DNA from: Podospora comata
Taxonomy: Eukaryota > Ascomycota > Sordariomycetes > Sordariales > Podosporaceae
DNA length: 64,000 nt
Assembly (NCBI GenBank): GCA_017354895.1
Contig: CP071493.1
Coordinates: 1,240,001-1,304,000 of the forward strand
Direction of reading: 5' to 3'
Of this stretch, positions 1-11,144 are shown piece by piece (the first letter of the stretch is position 1; the number at the start of each line of letters is the position of its first letter). Below the pieces are notes generated by a model, which was not told the DNA's origin, ran no database searches, and saw only the letters and a program-made list of their open reading frames with translations. The position numbers were made by a program, and so were the translations under genes.

Positions 1-330
1 GCATAGGCTCAAGATCTCAGGTTATACATACCACTCCCCGAACATCAAATAGATACTATATTCTCTATTTGATCTTAGATAATAGCTACTATAAGCTTAG
101 ATGTCATCTTTAATAAGTTTAGAATGTAGGGGTATGTCTATCACAGGCTCGGAGGTTACTGTGTATAAGTGTAAAATCTAAGCCTACAGATACTGTTACC
201 GAGCACAAAATAGACACAACATGTCATATCCAAGCTCAGATAGTGTCCTTGATGAGCTTAAATTGTAAGTGTAAGGTGTCTGTTACAAGCTTGAGTAATC
301 TTATGCATAAGCTTAGACATTGAGGGTGCA
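1..330. repeat. AT-rich decayed repeat
   Basis: AT-rich stretch without a usable reading frame. Variants of AAGCTTAGA / AAGCTCAGA / AAGCCTACAGA recur roughly every 40-60 bases, as if a short-unit repeat or transposon end had been eroded by C-to-T mutation. RIP is the usual cause in this class of fungi, but the call rests only on composition and the recurring words. Confidence 0.3.
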
Positions 331-2419
331 AATCTTCCTTATGCTTTAGCTGTGCAGAGGAAGATGAGAAATATCTATTTACATGTGTGCTGAAGGGATC
401 TGCTCTCTGGGTCTTATACTGTATAGCCAGACAATGACTTCTACAAATTCAGAATACAAACGTACTACGTCTTCTTCACCATCATCCACTACCCGGGGTT
501 CCTCTGCTCGCAGTTGAGTTGGCAAAAGATATTGTTGCCACGAGTTCTATTTGTGGGTGGGCTCCTCGGTGGTTATGTTTGCGATGATTCTATGGAAGTT
601 ATGCTCCGGTGGGTGAAAATCCGGAATCTGGCGAAGGTACGAGTAGTTTCTCCTTGAATCATGTTCAGTTTGCTAGTACATAACTCTCTGGCTATTCTCA
701 AGGGTAGTGAGCACACTTAGTAAGCTTTACTAGTTGTCCTTGATTTCAGCGTGGTGGAGTCCCGGCGTCAGCGGCGCCCAGATTCGGACTTCCCCCTGTG
801 AGAGACTTTAGGAGAGGTGATTTTTGTGTATCTCTCATGGCAGGGGCCAAAGGGCTGCTCTTTGTCTTCTCTCTGTAGGAAGCCTGATTGAGGACATTGA
901 ATTTTTCGGAATGGGACAGAGTGTCTTTGGCTTAGGTAGGTAGCCTAGTGAGCCTTAAAATTTCTCTGGGACGAGATGGTTCCCATTTGGGAGGGAAAAA
1001 GAAGGGGTGTATGATAGCTTGTTGACTCTGGAAAGTGTTGGGAGCTTGTGCCAGTACTGTGATGATAGGTTGCTGATGCGGTCGGGAGTTTATTCTGCTC
1101 CTGCTTGGCAATTTTGAGAAACTAGTAGATCAATGTGGGTATTTTCTCACTTTCAAGTGAAGAAGTTATATATCTGTGAATGTATGTGTCAAAGGCGGAC
1201 AGTCATGGTGGAGTTGCCAGCGATGCCTTCCATGATGCAAACCTTGATATTTGCTTCACAAGTGGAGTTAACGTCCATTGTAGAATCAAAGCCAAAAGCA
1301 GTAAATGGAAATATCCCGGGCAGTGTGTGCAAGAAGTATTACAGTTTTGACGCAAACGAATCTCAAGGTAGCCAGGCCGTGCATCTGACGATACGGAGAT
1401 GATGCTCTGCGCAAGGAAAGGGATGTGCACGGACCAGATTCAGGGGCTTGTTGACTTGGCTGTTAGGAGAGTGGTGCAGAAAGCGGTCTGTTGCCTGGGT
1501 GTCTGTGTTACCTGCGGTATTAAAGCTCATGATCTCCTCTGTGTATGTGATCTCAACTTGACATTGGAAGGCCCTAGGCGGAAGGGCCTGGCTAATTGCC
1601 AGTGTGGGGGTACCGACGCCGAAATGGGATGGCCGAGCAAGAAAATGTGCTCCCCAGGGGAGACACCTCGAGAGCGAGGGGTAGTTACCGACTGAGTTGC
1701 TCCGGGGGTGCTTCGAGGGGCACAGTTTGCTCTTTGGAAGTTCGCGATATCCTGTCCTCCCTTCTTCTCTTCCTCTCACGCTACCATTCCCCAACCTTCC
1801 AACAGCTGATATCGAACAAAAACAACTGACCCAGCACCCTTTGATCCAAGTGGTCGATATTCTTTGTGCGCTTCCTCTCATCAACAACGTCGTTTGTGTC
1901 TGCGGTTGGCGCTCCTCCAGAGCACGGGCACAAAAAGCAGCTGTGAGGATCCAGGTATGTTGCTCCTTCGGGCCCATCTCCTCACCAAGGCCATCAAAAA
2001 TGCGCACTTGGGCATCAGAATATTGGCCACAATTGCTACTTTTTGGAAAGATGTGTGTTGCGGCTTGTACTGCGGCTCATAACGCGGCTTGGGCGGCTCC
2101 TGAGGCCCTACTGCACCTTCTCAGTTATCCTTCACTCAACCTTCCCACTTTGCCTCGACCAATGACGGTTGCCGATTTCGTCAACAGCGCAATTGCTAAC
2201 TCAGACTGCGTCGCAGCTTCCGCCAGATCTGTACCCTCACGACTTCCTCTTCTGTGGTTCAACATTTCCGCTGCAGCATCATCTCTGGCAACCTTCCAAT
2301 TGTGAGCAGCTGAGGTACGTTCATTTCTTTTGCTCTGGTCGCCCTCGTGTCAGTCTGAAAGCATCTCCATTTTTCAAGAATGAGAACTGACTGGGCTTCG
2401 ACCTCAGAAACCACCGAGC
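331..2419. other. Gene-poor upstream region
   Basis: About 2 kb with only short competing frames on both strands and no recognisable protein. The last few hundred bases (about 1740-2419) are pyrimidine-rich and hold several GT...AG pairs, as expected for the promoter and 5' leader of the gene starting at 2420. No tRNA, rRNA or transposase remnant was seen. Confidence 0.4.
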
Positions 2420-5407
2420 ATGATTGGAAAGGACGGCCCAGGCGCTGAGGCCATGCCCTCCTGGGGCCATCCACCGCCTGAGGGTTCAACCGTCATCGTC
2501 CCACCTGGACCAGCCCCCAAAAGATCAATCACCCCCAAGGGCACACTGTTCACCAATCTAGGCGAAGCCCATCTAGCCATCACGGCCAGAGTGGCAGCCA
2601 AAATCGCCGGTCAAGCTGTCTCTGCTTTGCCGGTTGTCACTCCTTGCCAGTCACCGACTGCGCCTCTTCATGAGCCCCGTCCCAAAGACAACTTGCCGCT
2701 GGCGTCACACATGGAGTTTGTCAAATCTTCCCACCTTGCCAACGGACGTTGCTTGACTGGCTATGCTCCCAACGTATCGATTGCTGAGAAGAAGCATGAA
2801 GAGGGTTCGCAAACCTCTCCGACACCATCTCCCGACACCATCCTGTCCAGTCCTTATGACGATTTCAACCCTGATCTTGACTGGGTACATGGTCCCGGTC
2901 CAGAAATATGCTCAAAGCGCCGGACCAGAGAGACCGGAAGCACAGTTGAGAACATCTATCGACAATACCTCCCTTCGGAACCTTCGACCGTCAAGCCTCA
3001 GTCTGTCGCCCATAGTTCACCGCCCACAAACAGAGCGCATCCTCAGTCGCCGGATAGGGGAAATGGGAATAGCAACAATGACCACTACATCTTGGCTCGT
3101 TCCTTGACCAACCACCCATCCAAGCCTAACCATATCGACGATGGCACCCGTCCGAGTAAGCAACGTCGCAAACTGTATGATACAGCTGGCGATGCTCCCA
3201 GCGTTCCTCTCCCGGAGCTGCCAGTTGCGAGGCGCTCTGCCCGCTACTACGACAGTCATCTCCATGGGTATGATGATCCACCAACTCCGTCGGGGATGTC
3301 AGTTTCCAATACTCAAGTGCTACTTGACAGATACAGTGATCACAGTCAGCTGGCTCAAGATGAAGGATTTTCAGAAGAAGCCATAGTTGCCGGGGCCTCA
3401 CCAAAGAGCGAGCTTGACGGCACTGAGTTGGAACTGTCATCACACAGCGCCCATGAACGGCTGAAGGAGAGGCTTGACAGGCTACACTACGCATGCAACG
3501 CTGGTCTCGCCGAATATTCTACAGGCGCGCTTACTTCGGAGTCGGACGAAGACCCATTCAAGTACGATCGCAAGTCTTACCACGCGCTCCTCCAGCCAGT
3601 TCGAGAAAGGGAAGTAAGCCTAGCCCTCCAGCAGTTGACTGGCATTACCGAATCAGCGACGCCAGTGGACGAGATGCCACAGGAGTCTGGACAGCCTGTC
3701 TTACAGAGCAGAAACCCATACCTGAACAGACTGCAGTCCTACAAGACTCCAGAAGCTGAAGACGCTTGGGAGGATCAAGAAGATCCAAACGAAATCAAAA
3801 TTACGGTTCAACGTCGCCCTTCTGGTTTCTCACCAGCCCCTCAGCCCGAACTTCCGACTCAGAGCCGCAACTTGACTCAGGACTGGAGGACCAGTTACTG
3901 CAATGACCATTTCCATCAACCCCAGAGTGAAGGCGGTGACTGGGAAACAGTTGGAACCAATGTGGGAGGTCAGTTTGGCAGCAACCTTGCATGTGCCTCT
4001 GGTAGTGGTCTGAGTGGAAACCCGGCCCTCAAGATCACCAGTGACAGCATTGCGAACTACTCAGACTGCAGTTCCTTTGGCCCATCCCAATACGATGCCT
4101 TCACGTCTACTGAGCGAATTCTCCAGCATCCGACAGCCGATCAGAACCCCACCGACCAGCTGTTCAGAAACATAAAAGACACAGGACGCCCGGTTTTCCT
4201 CCCAAAGCCACGAGTAAATCGTGCTAATGGATATCCCTTGGACTCAGTTCGACATTTTACAGATGCAAATACCACAGCAAGCGGTTCTACAGCTAGAAGC
4301 GCTCTGCTCGAGAAGATCAGTGCTCGTCTGCGTCGAAATAAAGAACAGCAGAAGAGCGGCAACCCTTTCCAAGTGCTTCCGAACACTTCGGTGCCTCATC
4401 TTTCTGATGTTTATGAGCTGGAGGACATGGGCCCTGGCCAGCGTGCCATCAACACCGGGGTTGAAGCCCTCGGTTTGAACAAGGAAAATCGACTTACGCC
4501 TCCTAATCAAGAATCGAGTCTCATGGCGAAGGGATCGCCCACCCTTTTCAGCTTCCCACTCATCCCATTACAGGAAGCTGTGAAAAAGCAAGCCATCAGA
4601 CGGGCAAGTGGAGAAGACGATTTGACTTTGACCACCACCAGAACCCGCCAGGACTCCAGTGTTTTGTCTTCCAGAGCCACGCAAAGAACTACTCCGCCAA
4701 CGCCCTGTACGGCAAAGCCACAGCAATACTCGCCTCCTACTCCTAGTCTCGCAAGACCTCCTCCCACGCATCTTCGCCGGCCCACTGGACTAGGGATCCC
4801 TGATACTGCTACGCCATACCCTGCATACCAGATGAACAAGGGCTTTGATGGAGACGAACAAAATCTTTCCACGGCTTCACCCCTCAGCAGCGGCAGTCCT
4901 CCCATCTACGGACGAGCAGTTTTCCCTCGCTCCTGCAGAAATATCTTTGGCGATGCGCGCGCAGATCCTCCTCGAAAATCCACAAGAAGCAGCTATGGGT
5001 TTCCAGTCATGTTGCGCAGGTCAACCCACAAGAGAAAGACGACCCGTGAGAAGAGAGATGCACTCCGGCAACCAGGGGAATCCCCAAAGCCCGGCCCGGT
5101 TGTCGACCCGGAGACAGCAGATGCCTTCGTTTTGTCTGGCGAAGATGCGTACATCTCATGGGACAGTCAAAGAAAGCGTCGACTGTTCTACTATGGTGCG
5201 CTTGCCGTGTGCATTTTCCCCTTCCTGACCTTGTTGGTCTACCATGGGGCTTTCGATCCTTTTCTTGTATGGTGGACAGAAGGCGAGGTACGCCGGATGA
5301 CTCGCAAGCAACGTCACGTTGTGGCTATTGTTGGAAGCACCATCGCAGCTGTTTGGCTTGCTGCCATTGCCGTGGTTATTACTCTTCTTGTCAGCACAAA
5401 GACTTGA
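2420..5407 (+). CDS. Large disordered protein with C-terminal membrane hairpin
   Basis: Single-exon frame of 995 residues; the first in-frame ATG at 2420 is taken as the start. Residues 1 to about 890 are rich in Ser, Pro, Thr, Gln and charged residues, with no recognisable domain and the look of long intrinsic disorder. The C-terminal 75 residues differ sharply: a basic stretch (SQRKRRLFYYG) leads into one hydrophobic segment (about 929-947), a short loop with FDPFLVWWTEGEVRRMTRKQR, and a second segment (about 968-990) that ends almost at the stop. This suggests a tail-anchored hairpin with a long cytosolic N-terminal region, possibly in the ER or nuclear envelope. I do not recognise the family; similar long proteins ending in two membrane segments occur in Sordariomycetes without assigned function. 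The membrane topology is inference. Confidence 0.8.
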   Translation: MIGKDGPGAEAMPSWGHPPPEGSTVIVPPGPAPKRSITPKGTLFTNLGEAHLAITARVAAKIAGQAVSALPVVTPCQSPTAPLHEPRPKDNLPLASHMEFVKSSHLANGRCLTGYAPNVSIAEKKHEEGSQTSPTPSPDTILSSPYDDFNPDLDWVHGPGPEICSKRRTRETGSTVENIYRQYLPSEPSTVKPQSVAHSSPPTNRAHPQSPDRGNGNSNNDHYILARSLTNHPSKPNHIDDGTRPSKQRRKLYDTAGDAPSVPLPELPVARRSARYYDSHLHGYDDPPTPSGMSVSNTQVLLDRYSDHSQLAQDEGFSEEAIVAGASPKSELDGTELELSSHSAHERLKERLDRLHYACNAGLAEYSTGALTSESDEDPFKYDRKSYHALLQPVREREVSLALQQLTGITESATPVDEMPQESGQPVLQSRNPYLNRLQSYKTPEAEDAWEDQEDPNEIKITVQRRPSGFSPAPQPELPTQSRNLTQDWRTSYCNDHFHQPQSEGGDWETVGTNVGGQFGSNLACASGSGLSGNPALKITSDSIANYSDCSSFGPSQYDAFTSTERILQHPTADQNPTDQLFRNIKDTGRPVFLPKPRVNRANGYPLDSVRHFTDANTTASGSTARSALLEKISARLRRNKEQQKSGNPFQVLPNTSVPHLSDVYELEDMGPGQRAINTGVEALGLNKENRLTPPNQESSLMAKGSPTLFSFPLIPLQEAVKKQAIRRASGEDDLTLTTTRTRQDSSVLSSRATQRTTPPTPCTAKPQQYSPPTPSLARPPPTHLRRPTGLGIPDTATPYPAYQMNKGFDGDEQNLSTASPLSSGSPPIYGRAVFPRSCRNIFGDARADPPRKSTRSSYGFPVMLRRSTHKRKTTREKRDALRQPGESPKPGPVVDPETADAFVLSGEDAYISWDSQRKRRLFYYGALAVCIFPFLTLLVYHGAFDPFLVWWTEGEVRRMTRKQRHVVAIVGSTIAAVWLAAIAVVITLLVSTKT

Positions 5408-6757
5408 GTAGTGGTATCATACCTACGAGCCACTTTGTACTCGTAATCAGCGAGTTTGTTTGCATCGGAAAATTTGGAGGATCTTTGGGGAGATTTCTTG
5501 ACAGTTCTTGGTCAGGTTCTGTGTCTCTTTTCGTCATCTTTGGCATGAGTGTCATGGAAAGAAGGAGGATTTTTGTGACAGTGAAGCTGGTAGCTTTGTG
5601 AGGTGGATGGCCTTTTGTTTGAGCTAACTCGAGGCACATGTCTGGCAACAAGGTGATTTTGGTGTTGTTTTGCGGATTTTGGAGGCTGTATCTGCGGTGG
5701 CGCTATGATGAACATGGTGGAGTTTATGGGAGGTGTACAGCAACGTTTTCGAGATGTCAGGAGAAGTCGGGCTATCGACTTGTGAAGCCCTGCTCTCATA
5801 TGATCAGTCGGCCGGAGTTTCTTTTCAGCATTTCTCGCTTTTTCGCATTCCCCTGTCGACCGGTACACAATATCCAGCAGCTGTTATTTGTCAACATTTT
5901 ATTGCCAGCCTCCTGAGACGACACAAGGGCGCCATGTCAGTTACGTTCGGCTCCTATCGGCTCCCGTTTTTCATTTTCCTTGAACCAGCAGCGGTTTCAG
6001 CAACAGGTCTGGACAGAGTCATTTTATATCCGGAGGAAGGCCATGGATATGGGATTGCAACCACAGGTTGAGAGTTGGGTGTTTGGGCATTTATTTGGGG
6101 GGAATAGGGAAGGATTTGGCGGGGAAAAGGATGGTATGGAACCAACACGGACATATTTTGTCTCTTTTGTTAGGGACCGCAAACAAGCGCTGTATTCATT
6201 TCAGTTTGCGACGTGGCGGTGTTTTCTGCTGGTTATGTGCCGTTGTGTTGTTCGTTAATTTCTTCCTCTTGCTTGTTCTTGTCGTTCACGGTCCTGTTTG
6301 GGCCCAGAACCAGATTATTCCTCCTGTTTCATGGGATCTTGAATCGGGGCCACACTGGACATATGGGGGGATTTCATGTTTCATCGGGTTCGTTGCTTTC
6401 TGAATGTGTAGGCCTTTGCATTCTGTTGGCGTGTTTGAATTTGCGATGAGTTTTGTTTGTACAACTAGGCAGCTTTCTGCCGGGGACATGGCATGTTACT
6501 CGAGATATGGTCGACAGCTTAGCCAAAACATTCTTGTAAAACTCTCGGATCCATACAAGATTTGTTTGTGACTGTTTGGTATCAAGCGCTGTGTGCTAAC
6601 TGATGGTGATGTTAGTGTCTGCAAATGTTTTTTAGACTGAGGGAATGAATCCTACGTAGAGAGCCAGTCTATCCATGAACCTCTGATCTACCATTTACTC
6701 TCTCGCCATTTTATATTTTATATACCTTTTCCCCCTCTCCCCTGAGCTATACCAGCT
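5408..6757. other. Convergent intergenic region
   Basis: About 1.35 kb between the 3' ends of the disordered membrane protein gene (plus) and the HYPK-like gene (minus). T-rich and G-rich tracts fit 3' UTRs. The short frames here lack family resemblance and codon bias; I see no gene. Confidence 0.4.
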
Positions 6758-7204
6758 TCAAAAAGCGGGCTGCAAAAACGCCCTAATCGTCTTGACGGCA
6801 TCCCCGTCGTTCTGCCTGAGCAATTCTGTTGCCCTGGCCTTGCTGACCTCGAATTCGGCGACCTGTTTACTTCACCATTAGCTCCCCTTCCTTTTTTTTT
6901 TTTGTGTTCGTGTAGGTTGACCAACCAAAAGCGAGACGTCAGCCGCATCAACCTTGACTTTGCTCTTGGCCGACGCCTCGACGGGGGGCTTCTTCTCCGA
7001 GACGGCCGAGACAGAGTTCAGGGCGTTGGTCGCGGCTGCTTGGTCGACTTGGGTGGAGGTGTTGTCGGTGGTGTTGTTGGAGTCGAGGTTGGAGAGGGCG
7101 GCGGCTGCTTTGCGGTCTTCGGCTGAGGCGGCGGGTTTGGAGGGTGTTGTTTCGATGTCGTCTGTTGCGCCTTCGTGGATTGTGGGCGGTTGGGGTTCGG
7201 CCAT
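6758..7204 (-). CDS. HYPK-like UBA protein (NatA partner)
   Basis: Two exons, 7204-6926 and 6862-6758, joined across a 63-nt intron (GTTGGT...ACAG, phase 0), giving 127 residues, close to human HYPK (129). The N-terminal two thirds are acidic, Ala/Thr/Asn-rich and disordered. The C terminus after the intron reads VAEFEVSKARATELLRQNDG followed by DAVKTIRAFLQ, the signature of the HYPK-type UBA-like domain related to NAC-alpha. In animals and fungi HYPK binds the NatA N-terminal acetyltransferase at the ribosome and tunes co-translational N-terminal acetylation. The start at 7204 (MAEPQPP) is preferred to an upstream in-frame ATG at 7309 because the extra residues are a Pro/Ser-rich leader. Divergent neighbour of the DAHP synthase gene. 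Confidence 0.8.
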
Positions 7205-7794
7205 CTTTGGGGGAATTGGGAGGTGGTGGGTTGGGGATGGGCATATAACAGGAGAATTTGGTGGTGATGGTGTTGATGGTGCTGATGTCGGGCAGGATGG
7301 ATTAAGCAATGTGGGGTTGAGGGGCAGCTTTTGGAGGTTGAGGGGCGCTAGGCTGGATTGGGGGGTTAGGGGATCCGCTCTTATTCAGAGGGGGGAGGGG
7401 TGGTGATTGGTCGATTTTGGGAGTGGGCGGGTTTTCTTTGTTAGGAACGGAGCAGACCCTGGTACCCTTGTGACGATCATTCTTGGGTTTGGAGAGCACA
7501 GAAGAGGTCAGATTTCGGTTTCGGGGAGGGGGATGAGTCAATTCAACTTTTGGGGATGAGCTGAGAAAGAGCAACACGGATTTTTTGGGTCTACGTGGAA
7601 GGTTCTTTGGGTATATATTCCCACACAACTTTTGGGTTTTTTCTTCCTGGATATTCGACTCCAACGGCGGCGGTCTTTTTTTGTTCGTTTGACAACGGAC
7701 GGTTTTTGGTGGTGGGGCCAAAAAAAAGAAGGTTTCGAGAAGCATTAACTATACGGCACTTCATACTCGCTCACCACTCAAACCCCGCGGCGAG
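7205..7794. promoter_or_regulatory. Shared divergent promoter, HYPK / DAHP synthase
   Basis: 590 bases between two start codons pointing away from each other. It holds long G-rich/C-rich asymmetric tracts and a TGAGTCA element at 7535-7541. Co-regulation of the two genes is possible but not shown by sequence. Confidence 0.55.
7535..7541 (+). promoter_or_regulatory. CPRE / Gcn4-type site TGAGTCA
   Basis: The heptamer TGAGTCA lies 254-260 bases upstream of the DAHP synthase start. TGA(C/G)TCA is the established binding site of yeast Gcn4 and of its filamentous-fungal counterpart CPC-1/CpcA, which induces amino acid biosynthesis genes under starvation. Its place in front of the first shikimate pathway enzyme supports cross-pathway control. 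A heptamer can occur by chance, so the functional reading is inference. Confidence 0.5.
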
Positions 7795-9241
7795 ATGAGC
7801 TCAACAACACCACAGTGGACTCCCGACTCGTGGAGGTCAAAACCCGTCAAGCAATGCCCCCAGTACCCCGATCAAAAGGCCCTTCAGAAGTCTCTGGCTG
7901 AGCTCAAGAAGTTGCCCCCCATCGTCCACCCGAGGGAGATTGTCAAGCTCAAGGAGCACCTTAGGGACGTGGCTCAGGGCAAGGCGTTCTTGCTGCAGGG
8001 TGGTGACTGTGCTGAGCTGTTTGACTACTGCCAGCAGGATGTTATTGAGAGCAAGATCAAGCTGCTTTTGCAGATGAGTCTTGTGTTGATTTGGGGTGCT
8101 GACAAGAGGGTTGTGCGGATTGGGCGTATGGCTGGGCAGTATGCGAAGCCGCGGTCGAGTCCGATGGAGATGGTTGATGGGAGGGAGGTTCCTTCGTTCA
8201 GGGGTGATATCCTGAATGGGTTCAGTGTTGATGAGAGAGAGCTGGACCCTAACCGCTTGGTCAAGTAAGACTCACCTTTCCCTGCCACTCTCACAAGTTG
8301 ATGCTAATGTTTACCGCAGGGCTTACCACCACTCGGCTGCCACACTGAACTACATTCGTGCTGCCATCTCTTCTGGCATTGCGGACCTGCATCGCCCTCT
8401 GGACTGGGGTCTCGGCCACGTCCGTGATCCCGCACTGAAGGCCAAGTACCAAGAAGCTGTCAACTTCCTTACGGACATGCTCCGCTTCATGCAGACCATC
8501 GGTGCCGACAAGTCCCACAATCTCGATACCGTCGATCTCTTCACCTCCCACGAGGGTCTGTTGCTGGAATACGAGCAATCCCTCACCCGTCTCCTCGACA
8601 CCCCTTCCGCTCCCGGCACCCCCAGCAAAAAGGAGTACTACGACACATCAGCCCACTTCCTCTGGATCGGCGACCGCACCCGCCAGCTCGACCACGCCCA
8701 CGTCGAGTTCTTCCGCGGCATCGCCAACCCCCTCGGCGTCAAAATCGGACCTACCACCCCCGCCTCCGACCTGCTGGACATGCTCCGCACCCTCAACCCG
8801 GACCGCGAGCCAGGCAAGATCACGCTCATCACCCGCTACGGCGCCTCCAAGGTCGCCGACCTGCTCCCCGCGCACATCCGCGCGGTGGAGGACTCGGAGT
8901 ACAAGCAGACGGTTGTCTGGCAGTGCGACCCCATGCACGGCAACACGCAGTCTGTCAGCGGGGGGATCAAGACGAGGAGGTTCAGCGACATCTTTAGCGA
9001 GCTGCAGCAGACGTTGAGGATTCACAAGGAGCAGGGGAGTTATCTGGGGGGTGTTCACCTGGAGCTTACGGGGGATGCGGTGACGGAGTGTTTGGGGGGT
9101 AGTGAGGGGCTGGATGAGGATGATTTGTCGACGAATTACACGAGCTTTTGCGATCCGAGGTTGAATGAGAAGCAGGCGTTGGAGTTGGCGTTTTTGGTGG
9201 CGGATCATTATAGGTGTGAGAGGAAGGAGAAGAGGGCGTAA
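7795..9241 (+). CDS. aro-8: Class II DAHP synthase (shikimate pathway)
   Basis: Two exons, 7795-8264 and 8320-9241, with a 55-nt intron (GTAAGA...TGCTAATG...CGCAG), encode 463 residues, the usual length for the plant/fungal class II family. The enzyme condenses phosphoenolpyruvate and erythrose 4-phosphate to DAHP, the first step towards chorismate and the aromatic amino acids, in the cytosol. All four class II metal ligands are visible: Cys in LQGGDCAE, His in CDPMHGNT, Glu in HLELTGD and Asp in CDPRLN. N. crassa has one plant-type isozyme, the Trp-sensitive aro-8, so that symbol is the best guess; the AroG-type isozymes are excluded by sequence. G/C-ending codons dominate, as expected of a well-expressed gene. 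Regulation by CPC-1 is suggested by the TGAGTCA site at 7535. Confidence 0.95.
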
Positions 9242-11144
9242 GAGTGGGTTTTGGTCTGTGATTGGGGGTTCAAAAGAAAAGTTAGGGGGTTAGTGGTAAT
9301 TCGGCAATTGTTTCTCGTTATATACTTGTTAGAACTGTCTTTTGAGGTACGTTGACTATATTTTGAGGCTTATGGGTTACTTTGAAGATATCTGTCTTGG
9401 ATATCTTCAATACCTTTGATGCATAGTCAACTGATTTGCCACCTCCATGTCCCTTTCCTATCTGGCAAGTCCTTATTTACGGCGATTGTCAGATCAACTG
9501 CTTTTCTTACTTTTGATATATTATGAGGCTTTTCTGGACACCGTAGACAGTGCTGGCAGCATTGCCGGCGTGGGTCATTCTTTGTAGCCAGTCCTGGTCC
9601 GGCACGTGGCTGTCAGGTTTTTACACTGTTGATGATGGACGGACAGCGCGAAAATAGCGAGTGAACCACCGAGAACCGTCGTGATCTTTATAGATCATCT
9701 ATGGCTGTTTAGGAGTGTCGGTATTGTATTGCTGGAAGTATGCCGTGAATAACAGCCATTGCCCTGCTGTGTTTCGTCAACTCCAGGCATACAGTTCAAA
9801 ATAGGTGGTGATATGCACGTCAGGTTGTCAAACCATATTGTGAGCCCCAAACGTCTGGCTGTCTCGGTGCTCGCCGGAGGCAATTGGAAAAGACAGCACA
9901 TAAAAGCATGCAACACTCCCAAAATTCGAGGCGGCCAATGGACGTGATGGTCCCGGTGACAGGAGCCAATCGCCGAGGGACTGGATCACCATCGTTGCTG
10001 TTGCGCCGCTCGGGTAAGGGTAGATGGACAGCGGGACGGGAAGCCTCGTGCTCTGGCTGGTTGGAAAATCAACAGAGATTTCCATCGCGGTGGCCAATCT
10101 GGGCTCTGAAGGGTCCTTTTTACAACTGCCGTCTCCGCCTGGATTTTGTGTTGTTGATGGTGGTTGGAGAGGTTTGGGCTCTGTTCAACCTCAGGGGCTC
10201 TGCTTGCCCCAGTTGAGCGCCCGGGTCTATCAGTGGCCTGTGGGCAGGCTTTCTCCCACCAAAAGTCACCTGCGTTGGGGCACGTGCATGGCGCTCGCTG
10301 AACCTGGAACATCCTCTCCTCGCCTGCCCCAGCTCATCACCACCTTGCAGGCTTGCATCGTGACATTGGAGATGGCATGGAGGTTTCCTCCAGCTCGTGG
10401 TACTAGTGCTGCAGGTGCTTGAAGTGTGCACTTTGCCGCATCCATACCTGCCGCCTCCCGAAGACAGCAAGCACACCGCCGAGCACCATGATGTATTTTT
10501 TCCACCATCGTCGTTTGCTGTTCTTGGTCTTGGCCAGTTGCTTTTTCCCCGCCTATGACACTGTCCAGACCGCCTCCCACTCGCCCATATCCGTTGATTG
10601 ACGGCTGCGGACGATGCAAATGGCCTTCAAAATGGACCAGACGAGCCAGGAGATGCAGAATCGACAGTCGATATGCTCCAGAGACGCACGCCTATATGGG
10701 CATTGATCCACGGACGATGGTCTGCTGGCGCCGTCTTCCTCCATTGGTCTTGGGTGACGAAACTGCGGGCCACTAAACCAAACAGCTGGACCAACTGCGA
10801 GGGAGAGGGTGGTTTTCCGTTCGGATGGCAGGGAAAAAACGTAGGTGCTACATTCTCCTCGCTCTCTCGCTCTTCTCGCTCCCACTCTTCCGATTCCGAA
10901 CCTCTGTGTGAGACACCGGTTTCCGATCTGGGTTTTGATTCTCTTTTCCGGCTTCCGGATTCAGCATCTCGAACCTCTTCGTCTATACTTTTGTTTTCTT
11001 CCAAGTGACATCTCAGTGCCTTGTTCCAATTGTGGTCAAACCTACACCTAGACCTCTCTGTCTTCATGGAGTCCTGACACACATACCTACTCCTGTCGTG
11101 GTCACTTCTTTTCTCTCCTGCTACCTCAAATTCGAGCATGTCCG
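9242..11144. other. Long intergenic region and leader
   Basis: 1.9 kb between DAHP synthase and the SprT-like gene. Overlapping short frames on both strands show no recognisable protein. The final 300 bases are pyrimidine-rich, like a fungal 5' leader. An ATG at 11138 starts a short frame overlapping the SprT start at 11145. Confidence 0.4.

Noticed and set aside
1363-2007. 214-codon minus-strand frame
   Set aside because: Overlapped by similarly long frames on the plus strand, no domain, no consistent codon preference.
10627-11139. 170-codon minus-strand frame in front of the SprT-like gene
   Set aside because: Glu/Arg/Ser-rich complement of a CT-rich leader; no independent support.
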